From NCBI GenBank assembly GCA_003344405.1, contig NOWV01000174.1:62001-126000 (forward strand): 64,000 bases of DNA, in the 5' to 3' direction. This DNA is from Trichoplax sp. H2 (taxonomy: Eukaryota; Placozoa; Uniplacotomia; Trichoplacea). The first letter of the stretch is position 1, and every line of letters begins with the position of its first letter. The notes under the pieces were generated by a model. The model saw only the letters and a program-made list of their open reading frames with translations. It did no database searches and was not told the DNA's origin. Both the position numbers and the translations under genes were made by a program. This document shows positions 27,601 to 39,915 of this stretch, piece by piece.

Positions 27601-30600
27601 CTTAATTTAGTTGAGTATTATTAACTTTAACATAAAAACCTCTTCATATTAATAGGGCCAGTTGTTAAATCTTGCATCTTGTTGGTTTCTTGAATTAAGA
27701 AATCATGCATGAGATCATGAGCAAATTCCATTTCAGCTTCTGACGGTTTGTGCCAATCAATCACTACATCTCGACGATCATAACATTTTGCCCAATCCTG
27801 CCACGTTTTCGAGATAATGAAAGTAAAAGCCCATACATTACAGAATTAACTGAATGAATAAATTGTAGTAATCTCACTTTAATAATCACTTACTTTAAGA
27901 TAGTTATATTGTGAAGGAGAATCATTAGCCATAGATCTATCACCGGGATATACAGCGGTTAAAGATTCCAATAAGGAACTAAAACCCTAAGTAGAATTGA
28001 GGAATAAAAAGTAATAAAGTGACGTATTCCCGATTATTTCTATTGGTAAAGTAATGGTATTGTACCTGACATGTAAAATTTGATGCCGTCTTAGATTTCA
28101 AGTGTATTGACATAGAGATAACTTTATAAATATGATCCTTATATTGAATGATATATCGGCCATCAGCTGTCATTAACTAGGTTTAGTATATAAATAGCAA
28201 ATAATTAATTAGAGTTTAAAAATAAACTAGCTAAAACGTGATGAGCATGCTGAGGCTCGAAAGACAGTAATTGTACAACGTACTTTACTAAAAACCAGTA
28301 AATACCAGATAAGTCCACTCTCCACTTGCTCTTCATCTACAAAATCGTCAGCTGAAATCAATATATATGCGATTAGTTATGAGAATATAAGTTAAGATAC
28401 ATAGCTTTATACTCAATTTTATGGGCTATTATATCTCATTGTATTACTTTCTATAATTTCAAGAATATTTCTTGAGTAATACGGTAGAAAAAGTTTTAAA
28501 GTCATTTCAGGTTGTGCCTGGTACAAAAAAAAATGATGCATTTTAAAATATATTTTTTCAATGAAATTAAGCTGAATATTTGGAGTAGTATATATGCGCT
28601 ATTAGAATATCAATTTATGAACAATGCATAAAGAGTAAAAAGAGTACTAGTAAAAACAGTTGGAATATGACATACATTAGCAGCAGCTGAAACAATTGCA
28701 CAACATATATGACCAGCTATGGTATCACCAAGAATATGGCCTCTGACAAATCCAAATAACTTCTTAATAACTACCTAAAATTTTGAATTAATTATATTAG
28801 TTAATAATTAAATTTTCTACAGAAAAACTCGATCTTTTCTAAGATAAGAAATTTACCATAGCCAACGTTCTTGAGGACTGACTTAATATTGTCATGAATA
28901 CCCTATAAAAACCTTCAGCAAATTGCCTGTCTTCATTATTAAATGAGGATTCACCATCAATAGTATTGTACGACTTTAAACTTTCGACGTTTGAGCTATT
29001 TTCAATCATCTCGAAACACCTATGTACAATACAGTTTGATATATAAAGGGATTAAGCTTTAGACGTAAAGTTCGTATGCTGCAATATTTATCATAAGGTC
29101 AATACCTGTCTATGAACTGGATCAAAATATCTTCAAATCTAGCTGTTAACGAGCACAGCTCCTTTTCTTCCTATTGATATCAACACAAACTACGTTATTG
29201 TTGAACCGAAATCAAAATATTTCTGAGTTTGCAGTCAAAACAGAACCTCTGTAAGAGCCTCTTCACTAGCCAACATAGAACAATCCACAATAGGAATCAA
29301 ACCAAAGGCGGCCATGTAGAATATTAATGTCGTCTGTAACGAATTATTATTAATTCTTTAGTCAATAGATTATAACATCAATATAAAAATATCAGATTTT
29401 TATAAGCTTCTATTCTAGATAATTTACGATAATAAATTTACAGAAGTCTTTAAAGAATCATTTAGATCGATTCCAGGAAGGGCTAATTCCAATAATTTCA
29501 TCAAATATGATGGTCCGGAAGGAAATCGAATTTCTTTATCATCAATTGTTCTACCAGCACTGGCAAGTGGTCGTGATACAAAAGCTGCACATACCATGGT
29601 TGCAATCACTTGGTGTGGTTCAGTCAGCGTAGTTAAACTAGCAAACGTCCTACAGAATGTGGTGATATTAATTGAAATTGTACAATGCAACTATTTTAGC
29701 ACCTTTCTGAATGATATATCGTACAAAGAATTTAATACCAATAAATTTTCTACGTTCTATCATACCGATCTAAAAGAGGCGGCAGCATAATTTCAGGTCT
29801 TAAAATGGATAAATTCTGGATTATCAGAGCAACTTCATCGCTCAAGTGTTTAGTAAATAAAAGTAACATCGCTATTGGTCTAATATTCTCAACAAAAGTA
29901 GTAATATCATCGTCAGTTATATGGTATTCTTTTGGAATTTTGGGTACCCAAGTCTTTTTCGGTTTTCGTTCCCTGAATTAAGAAATTCATTGATAAATCA
30001 TTATCTTACAATGTACTATTTCAGAAATGAATTGTCTTCTACAGTATGAATTTATAAAAGAATTCACTTACAATCGTAGGCGGTAGATGAACGCTGATGT
30101 CAAGCTACCGAGAAAATTTTGAATTTTCCCCTGTAAAATTATAAGTAAAAATTACATTTGTTTCTTAATATGCTTATTAAAGATATATATATAAAAAACA
30201 GGGCTACATACCACCCAAGCGCCAACATTTGAAGGGTGACAAAAATTTTCAATCGCTCGTAACAGTTGATTAAGATAAAATTGGACCTTGCATTCTTTGT
30301 CACCCTATCATAGTATTAATGAATCTGCTTTTAGTATGATTTATTTATTTTCCAATATACTGTGGAACAAGAAAGAACGGTTTAATTCTTTTAGAACAAA
30401 TATCAATATAATAGTAATCAATGTAGTATTACCATCATGTTAATAATCCATTCAGCGCATAAATTTGCTTTATACATAGCATTTTTAGATCGTGGGACTT
30501 GACGCTTACCCACAGGAAGATTGAAACTATTAAGGATTCGTTGAAATATCTACAATTGTTTATGATTGGATTTATTGTTAAATCTTGTAGTTTGTTACAC

Positions 30601-33053
30601 TTACTCTATTTTGCAATTAGTTATAACTGAATACATTCAAGATATATGCACAATATTAGCATCTTCATAAGGTAATCAAAAGAAACCGGAAGTAACCTTT
30701 GCTAAGTATGGCTCCCAATGCACATATCCAATATTTTCTTTCGCTAATCGAACAAATAAGTACACCAGATTCTATAAATTAATTACAGTAATATCATCAA
30801 ATTAAATGATGTCGTACTGCAATATATGTTGCAATACTGTACGATAAATGGTAATAGAAATTGTAAAATTTACGAAGGTATTCAATACAAACCGCTTCCC
30901 AAGATGGAGAATTTAAACAGCTTATATATAAATTCATTAATTCATCAAACCACAACCTTGGATTATTTTCAATCAGTGTTAGCATTGAATAAAGAAATGA
31001 CATAATATTATCCAAAAATACTGATATAGTTTACTAGCAAAGTATGACCAATATTATTAACTGCCGTACTTAAAGCCTTGGTTGTGCTCATGAGGGAGTA
31101 AAGCTGTCGGTAAAAAGCTACAAAAGTAACTAGTAGCTTTCAGCATTATTGATGTATCGAACGGATACATCATTGGTCTCCACTCCTGTAGCATTTCTTC
31201 GGTTGCAGACGCAGTAAAATAGCTAGTATATAATTGAATTGAAAGCGTTGAAAGTAGTTAATTTAAATCTATTCAACGAATATTAGAAACCATACAATTC
31301 ATCATAAAATATTTACAAAATCCAATAAAAATAACAGCAATGGCATCAACTTACGTTCTTGTTGCCAGCATTAGTCTAAATATTACCGGTTTGCAACAAC
31401 TACAAAATATTCAAAAGTTTAATTTTTAGAATGGCATTTAGTGTTGCCAATAATGGCAGGATCAAGCATGCCCAAGTACGGATTAAATATGTGTACTCAT
31501 GTATTCTAAGGTGGCTTATACGTATAATAGTACTTACGATTTGATCTTTTTGAGTCGTATGGTATTATTTTCATAATTGGTATAATAGACTTCATGATAT
31601 AAACGATATAGAGGCTTCCATTCTAGCTGTAAATCATCCCTAGATAATAATTTCTTTTTGCTAATGGAAAAATAAATTCAACTATCTTAATAGTGCTGTA
31701 TGCCTATTTATTATTGTAATGCAATCAAATAAGTGATAACTTATAAACTATCAGATAACGAATGTCATTTACTGAAAGTTGTACGAAATTTACTAATGAT
31801 ATGTAAGTCAGCATAGTTATTTTATTGATGTACTATCGTTGATATGTACTTGTTATGTACCTATTTATTATCCTAAATCAACCAAAGAAGTGATAAGTTA
31901 TAAACTATCAGACAACAAATATCATTTATAAAAAGTAGTGTAGCATTTTACGACTGATACGTAAGTCAATATAGTCTTTCAGTGATGTAGCATCGTTGAC
32001 GTCTACTCATTGCATGCCTATTTATTGTAGTAATCCAATCAAATAAGTGATAACTTATGAGCTATCACATTATGAATATCCTATGCAGAAAGTTGTATCC
32101 AATTTTGCTAATTATACGCAAGTCAATATAGCTATTCATTGATGTACTACCGTTGATGTCTATCGATATACAGTAAGATCGAAAGAAGAGCTACAGGAAA
32201 ATTATGATTAATTGAATAGTATCATAATTATTTAACAAGTATAATAATGATAATTTACCTTAACAAGGAAATGAGCACACATCCAAATTGTTGTACAAGC
32301 AAAGGAGGCAGATCAGGAATTGTTAATAATTTGTAGAGTAATTGGACGAGTTTGATATGGTCATCCTTACTAAAGCGTCGGCCATAAGCATGGATGTAGC
32401 TAAAATACGATTGAATAACATTGAAGTATGTCCATATGAGTGTTGACTTTCATTGATATAGTCTAATGATTTTATGACATCAATAGGAAAGTATTATCAT
32501 GATTGGTAAAGAGAATTGCTTTCATCATCATAACTAGTGTAATCTAACATGAGCAATTCCTTCATTGGTAGGAGTCATATCGACAGTGTCAATCTTACTC
32601 CGGATGAACATTTATATACGACACTGCTATCTTGTATGTACTGTACGGTATAACATACGAATTGCCTGTAGCAGTATATTATTACTGTACTGATTTACTC
32701 CTAGTACTATACAGATGAAATCATCTTTCTGCATTCGTGTGAAGTTCGATCAACTTGTCGATGTAGGCAAATGGCTGGAAAGGAATTAAAAGTATCCAAT
32801 CCTTAGTTTAATCTGTTATCGATGACAATACATACTTATCTAATTGAATGGACCAATGCATTGCTCCAGGTCTTAATTCACCATTCTCAACAGCCAAGGC
32901 TAAATTATGTTTGATTTTTTGGAATAATTGCTGGCTATTTGCTTCGATTTCTTCATAATATGGCAGCAATTGGTTATAATTTAAACTCTCCTGTTGGAAA
33001 TTGACAACGTCACTATTGCGTTGCATCTTTGGCTTAGTGCTGTTGTCATCCAT
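21643..33053 (-). CDS. PSME4: Proteasome activator complex subunit 4 (PA200/Blm10)
   Basis: Large HEAT-repeat cap of the 20S proteasome that opens its gate; in animals it acts in the nucleus in acetyl-histone turnover and spermatogenesis. The start is at 33053 ([11 protein letters not shown], then [20 protein letters not shown] as in the family N-terminus). Further segments in the right order leftwards are [10 protein letters not shown] (about 32390), [13 protein letters not shown] (about 31630), [11 protein letters not shown] (about 30970), [12 protein letters not shown] with LPGIDLNDS (29690-29424), IWPALVKAD (about 26020), GYNNVWPR (about 24945), the exon about 22418-22562 ([19 protein letters not shown]), the exon 21907-22049 ([20 protein letters not shown]) and the last exon 21643-21777, ending LLISPSYYA-like as SPSYYA. 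The conserved C-terminal YYA is the 20S-docking motif. There are many short introns and I did not resolve every exon. The 3' end converges on the channel gene; the 5' end is head-to-head with NDUFAF5. Confidence 0.93.
31703..32173. repeat. Three-copy tandem repeat, period 157 bp
   Basis: Three diverged head-to-tail copies, each starting with CCTATTTATT, at 31703, 31860 and 32017. Each continues with AAGTGATAA(C/G)TTAT, an ACTATCA-like segment, a TACG/TATGTAAGTCA segment and TGATGTA...CGTTGATGT. The array sits in one intron of PSME4, between the exons ending near 31637 and starting near 32264 (forward coordinates). No coding potential was seen. Confidence 0.85.
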
Positions 33054-33329
33054 AACGATCTGACGTTGACTTATCCTACACTGCTGCCAAGTCTATACGC
33101 TCGCGTAGACTCGAAGAGGTCCGACTGGATTATCGATTGAATTCAGTCCAACAATTTACTAACTGGGTAACTTTCAATGAAAGCGTCAAATTGCTTGCTA
33201 GGATAGGCAAAGTGAAGAATGAAAGAGCGACAAGATGGAAATATTGCAAGTGATTACTAAGTACACTGTAGTGATTGCTTACGGCAATGCAAGTTGATGA
33301 GCGTCTGCGTAAAAGCGGTAATCAAAGTA

Positions 33330-33620
33330 CTGTACAAGTGTGTACACTGTACAGTACGGTTTACAGTACGCGTCATTGAGGGTGTCACCTAGTGTCACCC
33401 AAGAGTTAACAACTTCATGAACTCAATGGCGTCACCCTCTCAGCCACTATGTGAGGTGCTGACTGTGCCGTACACTGAGCTGTCTGAGCGGATAGTACAG
33501 TACAGTACTACTGTACAGTATTGACGCAACAATCGTTCTGTACAGTACAGTACTGTACTGTACACTGTACATGTACTGTACGTACATGTACAGTACAGTG
33601 TACAGTACTGGAGTTTACGG
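33330..33620. repeat. Self-complementary GTACAGTAC/GTACTGTAC array
   Basis: Dense interspersed GTACAGTAC, GTACTGTAC and GTACATGTAC words. Positions 33539-33564 form a perfect 26-bp palindrome centred on CAGTACTG, and the following 40 bp is again mostly self-complementary, so the segment could form hairpins. Both strands give artefactual open frames rich in Tyr, Cys, Thr and Val here. Confidence 0.85.
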
Positions 33621-33861
33621 TACAGTAGCCGCACCCCGGGTGGATGGGATTAACCAAAAAGAAAACCATCGCAGAATTGGTAGTCTAGTACTGTTAGTAA
33701 TGGACTGTCGATCTGTCGTAGACCAGCGGGTGTACACGATGCTCTTCTTCTTCAACAATACGCAGTCATAATGATGGTGATATTGTATTTGTGTTATTTT
33801 AAAACTCGACCATTTTCAAGCCAGCATGTTGTGCGGACGGCTCAATTAATTTATTAAATAT

Positions 33862-34155
33862 TGTAGCCCCCGTTGCATAAACCACCTGCACCACCTAACA
33901 AATAACGTCATAATAAGCCGTAATCATAAACGATTATATCGAGGATTTGTAGAAAAAGTTTCATTCTGAACTCGGACCGTAAATAGACGAACAAATCAAT
34001 TCAAAATTGCAACCACCCTTGCGTAAATCCACCTGCACCACCCAACACATAACGTAATAACAAGTCGGAATCAGAAGCGATTATATCTAGGCTTTGTAGA
34101 AAATTTTGATTTTCAATTCGGACTGTAAATAGATGGACAAATCATTTTGGCACTG
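33862..34155. repeat. Two-copy tandem repeat, period 147 bp
   Basis: CCACCTGCACCACC is found at 33882 and again at 34029. The copies share the flanks CGATTATATC, TTTGTAGAAAA, TCGGAC(C/T)GTAAATAGA and GACAAATCA. The copies have diverged by substitutions but stay collinear. No open frame or known element was recognised. Confidence 0.85.
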
Positions 34156-34334
34156 TACTGAAGTTCAGACCATAGAGACATAAGACAAAAATCTTATTCT
34201 TACATTTCTACGGATCAGACTGACAGCAAACCACCGTAAATTTAAATAAATAAATAAATAATTGAAGTCCCTGCTAGCAGTCTATCTATGATTTGTGTTA
34301 CGCAGAGTTTTGCAGTTCCTGTGTCACACTTATT

Positions 34335-34400
34335 GTGTTACGTGTACAGTGTACACTGTACAGTGTACAGTACTGCTGTACTGTACAATGAGCGTACCGC
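34335..34400. repeat. Short GTAC palindromic array
   Basis: GTGTACAGTGTACACTGTAC followed by further GTACAGT/GTACTG words and a CCGGACCGG palindrome. Same word family as at 33330-33620; lies about 600 bp upstream of the NDUFAF5 start. Confidence 0.75.
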
Positions 34401-34996
34401 ACCGTACCGGACCGGTCAGCACTTGATCTGCATCTGCTTCTCCACCGCGAGTCTAGACTGTATAGTCTATAATGGACTATCGCCTTGAGAGCCTTATTTG
34501 CCCAGTCAATCGTCTTTACAACCGTACGGTAAGGTTCAGGACTTGTACTCCAGTGAGTGAGTCAACTGTAGGAAAGGTCAACTTCAAAAGGACGTAACGT
34601 GTTACAAATCAACTCAGCCCTCAACCCTTCGTACCACTCGGCGGTTGCTACGTTACTTGCAAATTTGTTTTGCCCAAGTTGAAGCATCGTGTCGAAAAGA
34701 GAGAGACAAAAATCAAAAATCAGCTTATGAAAGGCCTTTTACTTCATTCTTTCAGCTGTAGTTATCGAGAAGAGCTAAAACAGCAGCCAATGTAGGTCAC
34801 CTAGCATCTCAATTTGCTGGCCCCTGTTGGAGATGCGATGCTTTTACCTGTACGAGTTTACCAAGTTGCAAGTTCTCTTTTGATTCCAATTTTTTTGGCA
34901 CATGGTGTGGTCAGATCGTTGAGTTTATTAACTTGAAGAAATCGAAAAAATTGACTCCTTAACTGAGCTTAGTTAGGTGAAGTTTGCCACACTTTA

Positions 34997-37277
34997 ATGG
35001 CTTATAGAATTGGTTATTGCAGCTTGGCCGCAACCAAGCGTTTTCTGCAGACAAAGTCTTCTTTACAACATGTTCGATACTTTACCATCTCGCATAGGAG
35101 ATGGAACGATATGCCTTTAAATCAGTCAATGAACGTTTTCGATCGTTCGACAAAGTTAGCTCAGCGAGATCGAGCTGCAAAGGCAATCAATTTTTCGGAT
35201 TACGATTATCTTCGAGAGGAGGTTGGTGAAATGACAATTTTCTTTCTCAGATTTTTTTTTCTCATACTAGACCTCTGAGTGCATGTGTAGCATGCGACCA
35301 TACGACAAATTTTAATTGTAAAGTGTTACTAGCCCTCCTTAACGATGCATCTTCTGACTAATTATAATAGTGTAGTACTGTGTATTTTTATATACGATAG
35401 AATAGTTGTTATACTAGCGTACTGTTAAATGTAACTTCTTTACTCTATTATTAAGGTTGCCGATCGCATCGCTGATAGGAGCTTTGATATTAAAAGGTAA
35501 CTTCTGAAATACACATATTGCCTTTCAAGCATTTTGACAAAATATGCAAAGCCTTAGTCTTTACTATATGTCCGCGTATTAACAACATTCATGTTAAATT
35601 GTCAAACTTGATTGGGAATTTCTCTTAAAATTCTCTGACTATATCGTCGGTCATTAGATAGATCGCTGCCACAGAAAATTTGATGTACTAAGCAGTGTAT
35701 AGGCACGACATAAAACTGTATTAGATACATCTAAGTTAGGATAGTGTTTTGGTTTATTTTTAAGTAAAGCTAGTATTAAATGGATGCTTTGATAAATTTG
35801 TCAACTCTTTCTTTTTCAATGGAATTCCTAGATTCTTTCCAGTGGCTGTCGATCTAGGATGTGGAAGGGGCTATATTGGCAAGTATCTTGACAAGGTATT
35901 TAAAACCTGGCTATTCCATGAACTTGTTGCTAATCAAATAGCTTATTGATAAATGCAAACTTGTTATACTAGGAAGTAATAGGAACCTTAGTACAATGTG
36001 ATCATTCCAAGGAATCCTTAAAGATCGCACAAATGCGAGCTGCATCTTTTGAGGTTCCAGCTATCTCAGTTATCGCCGATGAGGAATTCATTCCTTTCCC
36101 CGACCATTCTGTAGATCTATTATTTAGTAGCTTAAGTTTACATTGGGTGAATGATCTACCCGGAACTTTTGCCCAGGCAAGTAAAATATCATAGCTTATC
36201 GTCTTCCTTGCAGCGAATTTTCAAAGGCACTCTACTATTTTAGGATAAGCATCGTAGTAAAGTACATTATAATTGATGTGTAATAATTTGAGTTCCTGCA
36301 ATTACTTGTATTTAGATTTTGGCATGCTTAAAGAATGATGGTGCCTTTATTGGAGCAATGTTTGGCGGCGATACTCTTTATGAACTACGTTGTTCTTTGC
36401 AATTGGCAGAGATCGAACGTAAAGGAGGCTTCGCTCCTCGCGTTTCGCCTTTTGCAGACGTGAGAGATGTAGGCAATTTACTAACACGTGCAGGGTATAC
36501 TCTTACAACAATTGACCTGGATGATATTATAGTCAATTATCCATCAATGTTCGAGCTACTCGATGACTTGAAAGGTATTCAACGTCCGCATGTATACTTT
36601 TAGTTAATTAACCTTAACACAATGATTTTGATTTGGCTCCTTAGAGCTCTCTTATGATCAATCAATTTTAAGAGAGTCAAGCTGCAGCCATAAACTGAAA
36701 AACTTTCTCTTTTACACTGCCAATGCTTTTTATTGTAGCTAAGGTAGCATGCCCGTGGAAAGGACAATTACTTTGTTTAGCTCAGTTGCAGTATAATATT
36801 TTGCTTCCTTATTACACTGCAGTATACTGACTATCATTACTCTTAACCGGTGGCCTATGAGCACAGTACATGAGCACATATATGTGCGGTTGCATTCTAT
36901 AGTCGCATCTCAACAAAAATTTCATTTTATGCTTATAACAGGTATGGGTGAAAGTAATGCCGCCTGGTCTAGAACAAACATCCTTCATCGAGATACAATG
37001 ATGGCGGCTGCATCCATTTACAAAGCAATGTATGGAAATGATGACGGTTCGGTACCGGCCACTTTTCGAGTCATTTCATGGATTGCTTGGAAACCCGATA
37101 AGTCTCAGGTAACTTCATTACGAAATTGCATAGTAATAATGATAGTTAAGAGATCCTTACATATTCATTACAATTATTTCAAATCTGGTCTTATTGCAGA
37201 CTCAGCCAGCTGAGCGAGGATCCGCTACAATATCAATGAAAGATTTAAGTGCTTCAGATTCGAGGAAAGGCAGTTAG
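34997..37277 (+). CDS. NDUFAF5: NDUFAF5, complex I assembly factor (arginine hydroxylase)
   Basis: Mitochondrial SAM-methyltransferase-fold protein that hydroxylates an arginine of complex I subunit NDUFS7 early in assembly. Seven exons: 34997-35221, 35456-35496, 35832-35895, 35973-36176, 36316-36574, 36942-37108, 37200-37277. Joined, they give 345 residues, the usual length of the family. The N-terminus is basic and rich in Ser/Thr/Leu (a likely mitochondrial presequence), followed by [17 protein letters not shown]. The SAM-binding motif is [34 protein letters not shown] and [20 protein letters not shown] follow, then [20 protein letters not shown] and [19 protein letters not shown]. Intron 4 begins with GC (36177), not GT. 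An AATAAA signal lies at 37668. The gene converges on a diverged DTD1 copy. Confidence 0.97.
36177..36315 (+). other. GC-AG intron of NDUFAF5
   Basis: The fourth exon ends ...GCCCAG and the intron starts GCAAGT. The frame needed downstream ([13 protein letters not shown]) is obtained only by splicing at this GC donor and the TTTAG acceptor ending at 36315. CAG|GCAAGT is the strong consensus expected for GC donors. Confidence 0.85.
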
Positions 37278-37667
37278 GCTTATCATTGTTTATTAACTAT
37301 CATTTGCATCTCAAACAGATATCTACTAAATCTGCTACTGCGCTAAGCCAGTAACAGCAATAGGCTTATTTTCTTTGCAATGCTTAAAAGTCTAATTCCT
37401 GGATAATCCGCTAAGATTGTGCTTACGGATTTGTTACAAAATTTCAGACAATATTCTTGATGTGATTGATATTGCTGCAAAATAATGATTTGTATAAATA
37501 TTTATTTGTATAGTAGACTTTTATCAAGTTTAAAAGGGATTTTAATAAGCTGTAATGTACTTTTGAGACAATTAAGTTATTTGTTGATCATCCTTATTTA
37601 CGAGATAGTTTGATTCCCATTACTGCCATGTGAATGTAATCTCCCTGGCAATTCCCGTTCTTATTAA

Positions 37668-37673
37668 AATAAA
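37668..37673 (+). terminator. Candidate NDUFAF5 polyadenylation signal
   Basis: AATAAA 391 bp after the stop codon, inside the convergent spacer before the minus-strand DTD1-like gene. The assignment is by motif and position only. Confidence 0.35.
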
Positions 37674-38106
37674 GGAAATATGCGATTACTGATATAGTCT
37701 TTATCAATATTTAAAATTTACGTAACATTTTGTCACGGACTACTCTCCTGACAAGGGATGAAGTAAAGTATTCTGTTCCTCTAAGTTGCTTCTGTCAACC
37801 ACTATTTTACTTTCCGCCTAGAACTTCCCTTCTAGACTGTAGTTACACAGATAAATTTCATAACGTCGAGCTACTTTTACTTTATTTCGACTAATTCGAA
37901 CAACGCAATGTACTCGTAAAAGACTACAGAAATCATCTACTAACGAACAATATTCGTAGTCACAAGTTAAATCATAAAAGTTTAGTCGACCCAGCTTATA
38001 TTGGTAGAAATCTATCAAGACACAAATACTTAATTTCTACTGTATCATTCATGGTGTAGTTGTACCGTGACACATTTCAATAACTAGTAAACGACAATAT
38101 GCCCCA

Positions 38107-39915
38107 CTAACTATTTTTTGACGGAGATTCTAGTTGGTAAATCACATATCCATCATTTTGGACGCAATATTCCGTATAAGCATCGAATAACCCATCTAAA
38201 GCCAGAAATATGCATAGCTAGTAAAATTTTACTAACAAAACGAGAAAGAAAACTCCCGTATTTTGGTGCCTTATATTCGGTTACCTTTAATTGCTCCAGG
38301 TTTATATGACGATCTTAATCGATAAATAGATTTTTGGTATAGCTTTTTTGACGAATCTGCAGACATAGATTTTCGAAAATCTAACACATTCGTTTTTAAT
38401 GCCCCATGCAACGTTATCTATAAGACAAGAGAATATAGATATTTACTTTGGCCATTCGATCAATAAATGACAACTATATTATGGTACCGTGTATGGGCTT
38501 TTAACCCTATGCATGAACTACTAAAAATTTAGTAATCCGTGCCCTATACTAACCACAATCAACATTTAAATTAGTAAAACACATAGCTCTATATTACATA
38601 CTATCACTGTATTCTGCATTCCCAAATACATTACTACCGTAATTAGCTGATATTATTACACATGGTACAGCAAATTAATCAAAATGCATTATATAAATGG
38701 TTTGCAAAAAACTTTACTGTGCATTGATATAACTACGCTACGATAGCCATTACTCCAGTATAAAATATTATCACACCTGACTTATACATAGTATTTCTAA
38801 ATCTTTTTTCACTATATTCTTTACACAACGTTTCTGTCCGTTTTCAATTAGACGTAGTTTTAAAACTTTTCTGGACCTACACATAGAGTACGCTATCATT
38901 AAATACTTTAGTGTCTAAAATTATAAGATTAAAAACAGCTTGATATTGCTGGCAATAAAAAGTAAAACATTTGCTGTTGACTTTATAAATACTTTATCCT
39001 ATGTCTAACATGTAACTGATATCCTTATCTGTATTATCTTTCGATATGCTAATTATTAGATAGAGCTCTCGGCCCATTGAGTTGATCAGTTTACCGTCAA
39101 CTAGAAGAGAATTTAGTTAAAATTCGGTATATGATTAAACAGATATGCTATGAAGGACTGTATTAAATAAACGCAGTAAGTATACTCCGTGTATACATTT
39201 TACGTATGATTTAGTTTTTATTAGGCTGTACAGAAGTAAGGAACACATCATTTTGATAGTAGACGGGTGCTACTTGCCATATTTATGTGAAAATGCTTAA
39301 TTCACAGTTACGGATATGATAACTTTAATTTTATTTTTTTAATTATATAAGGCAGACGAAATTATTTTGCGTTAGTAACTTAGCTGTGCTACAACTACCC
39401 TTGTGATACAGAAGTAAATAAAATGACTATATTAATTTTAGGATATCTATATGGCTACTTTCTTAGCAAGCTTGAACTTTTATCCTCGGAATCGTCATAA
39501 GTCTGATGCAAGTAATGTATATACACCAAGTAGTATCACGCATAGCCTAAATTTAATGCCAGCTGGCTAAGTTATATATCCTATTGATCAACATAAACAA
39601 ATTTCCTGCTCCACAAATATATTTCGATCGTAAAATTACTATTGATATTGAACTATCAAAGTAAGAGTTGAAAGTAAGCCATCTTTCAAACTCTGATACT
39701 ATATTTTAACTACCAATTTGAGACATACAGTTAGCATGCTATATTGCTATGGAAATCACTTTACTTGTAGCGTATGTTTACTAGTGAGGTGTTTCAACAT
39801 TATAATAATTAATGAAAAAAATTTTATGACTATGACAAGCAATAAGTAATCTCCTTTTACTTCACAACTTACCTGTAGCACTGGCACATGTGACACGCTT
39901 GATTAATATTTTCAT
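38107..39915 (-). pseudogene. Diverged DTD1 paralogue with altered catalytic motifs
   Basis: Second copy of the D-aminoacyl-tRNA deacylase gene at 41697-43328. All five exons are present (39873-39915, 39010-39100, 38777-38876, 38285-38417, 38107-38195), each exactly as long as its partner, with GT-AG sites and no stop, giving 151 residues. The start MKILIKRVTCASAT is family-like. Residues essential to the fold or chemistry have changed: the Gly-cisPro motif NDGPVT reads NDGYVI, SQFTL reads SQITL, GRGLCILIGIS reads GRELYLIISIS, and GNKLDFH reads TNVLDFR. Substitutions are mostly amino-acid changing. D-aminoacyl-tRNA deacylase activity is therefore unlikely. It is either decaying without having yet acquired a frame break, or kept for another role; I list it as a pseudogene with that doubt. 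Confidence 0.75.

Larger units (their letters stand above)
33054..34996. promoter_or_regulatory. Head-to-head spacer between PSME4 and NDUFAF5
   Basis: About 1.9 kb between two divergent start codons, so it must hold both promoters unless one lies further away. It contains a dense GTAC array (33330-33620), a tandem duplication (about 33860-34150), a second smaller GTAC array (34340-34400) and a short AATA run near 34247. No TATA-type core could be assigned with confidence. Confidence 0.5.

Noticed and set aside
31703-32173. Regularly spaced repeats as a CRISPR-like array
   Set aside because: The whole 157-bp unit is repeated with no unique spacers, inside a eukaryotic intron.
33440-33771. 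Overlapping open frames on both strands rich in Tyr, Cys, Thr and Val
   Set aside because: They are translations of the GTAC palindromic array; both strands give the same kind of peptide, with no splice partners.
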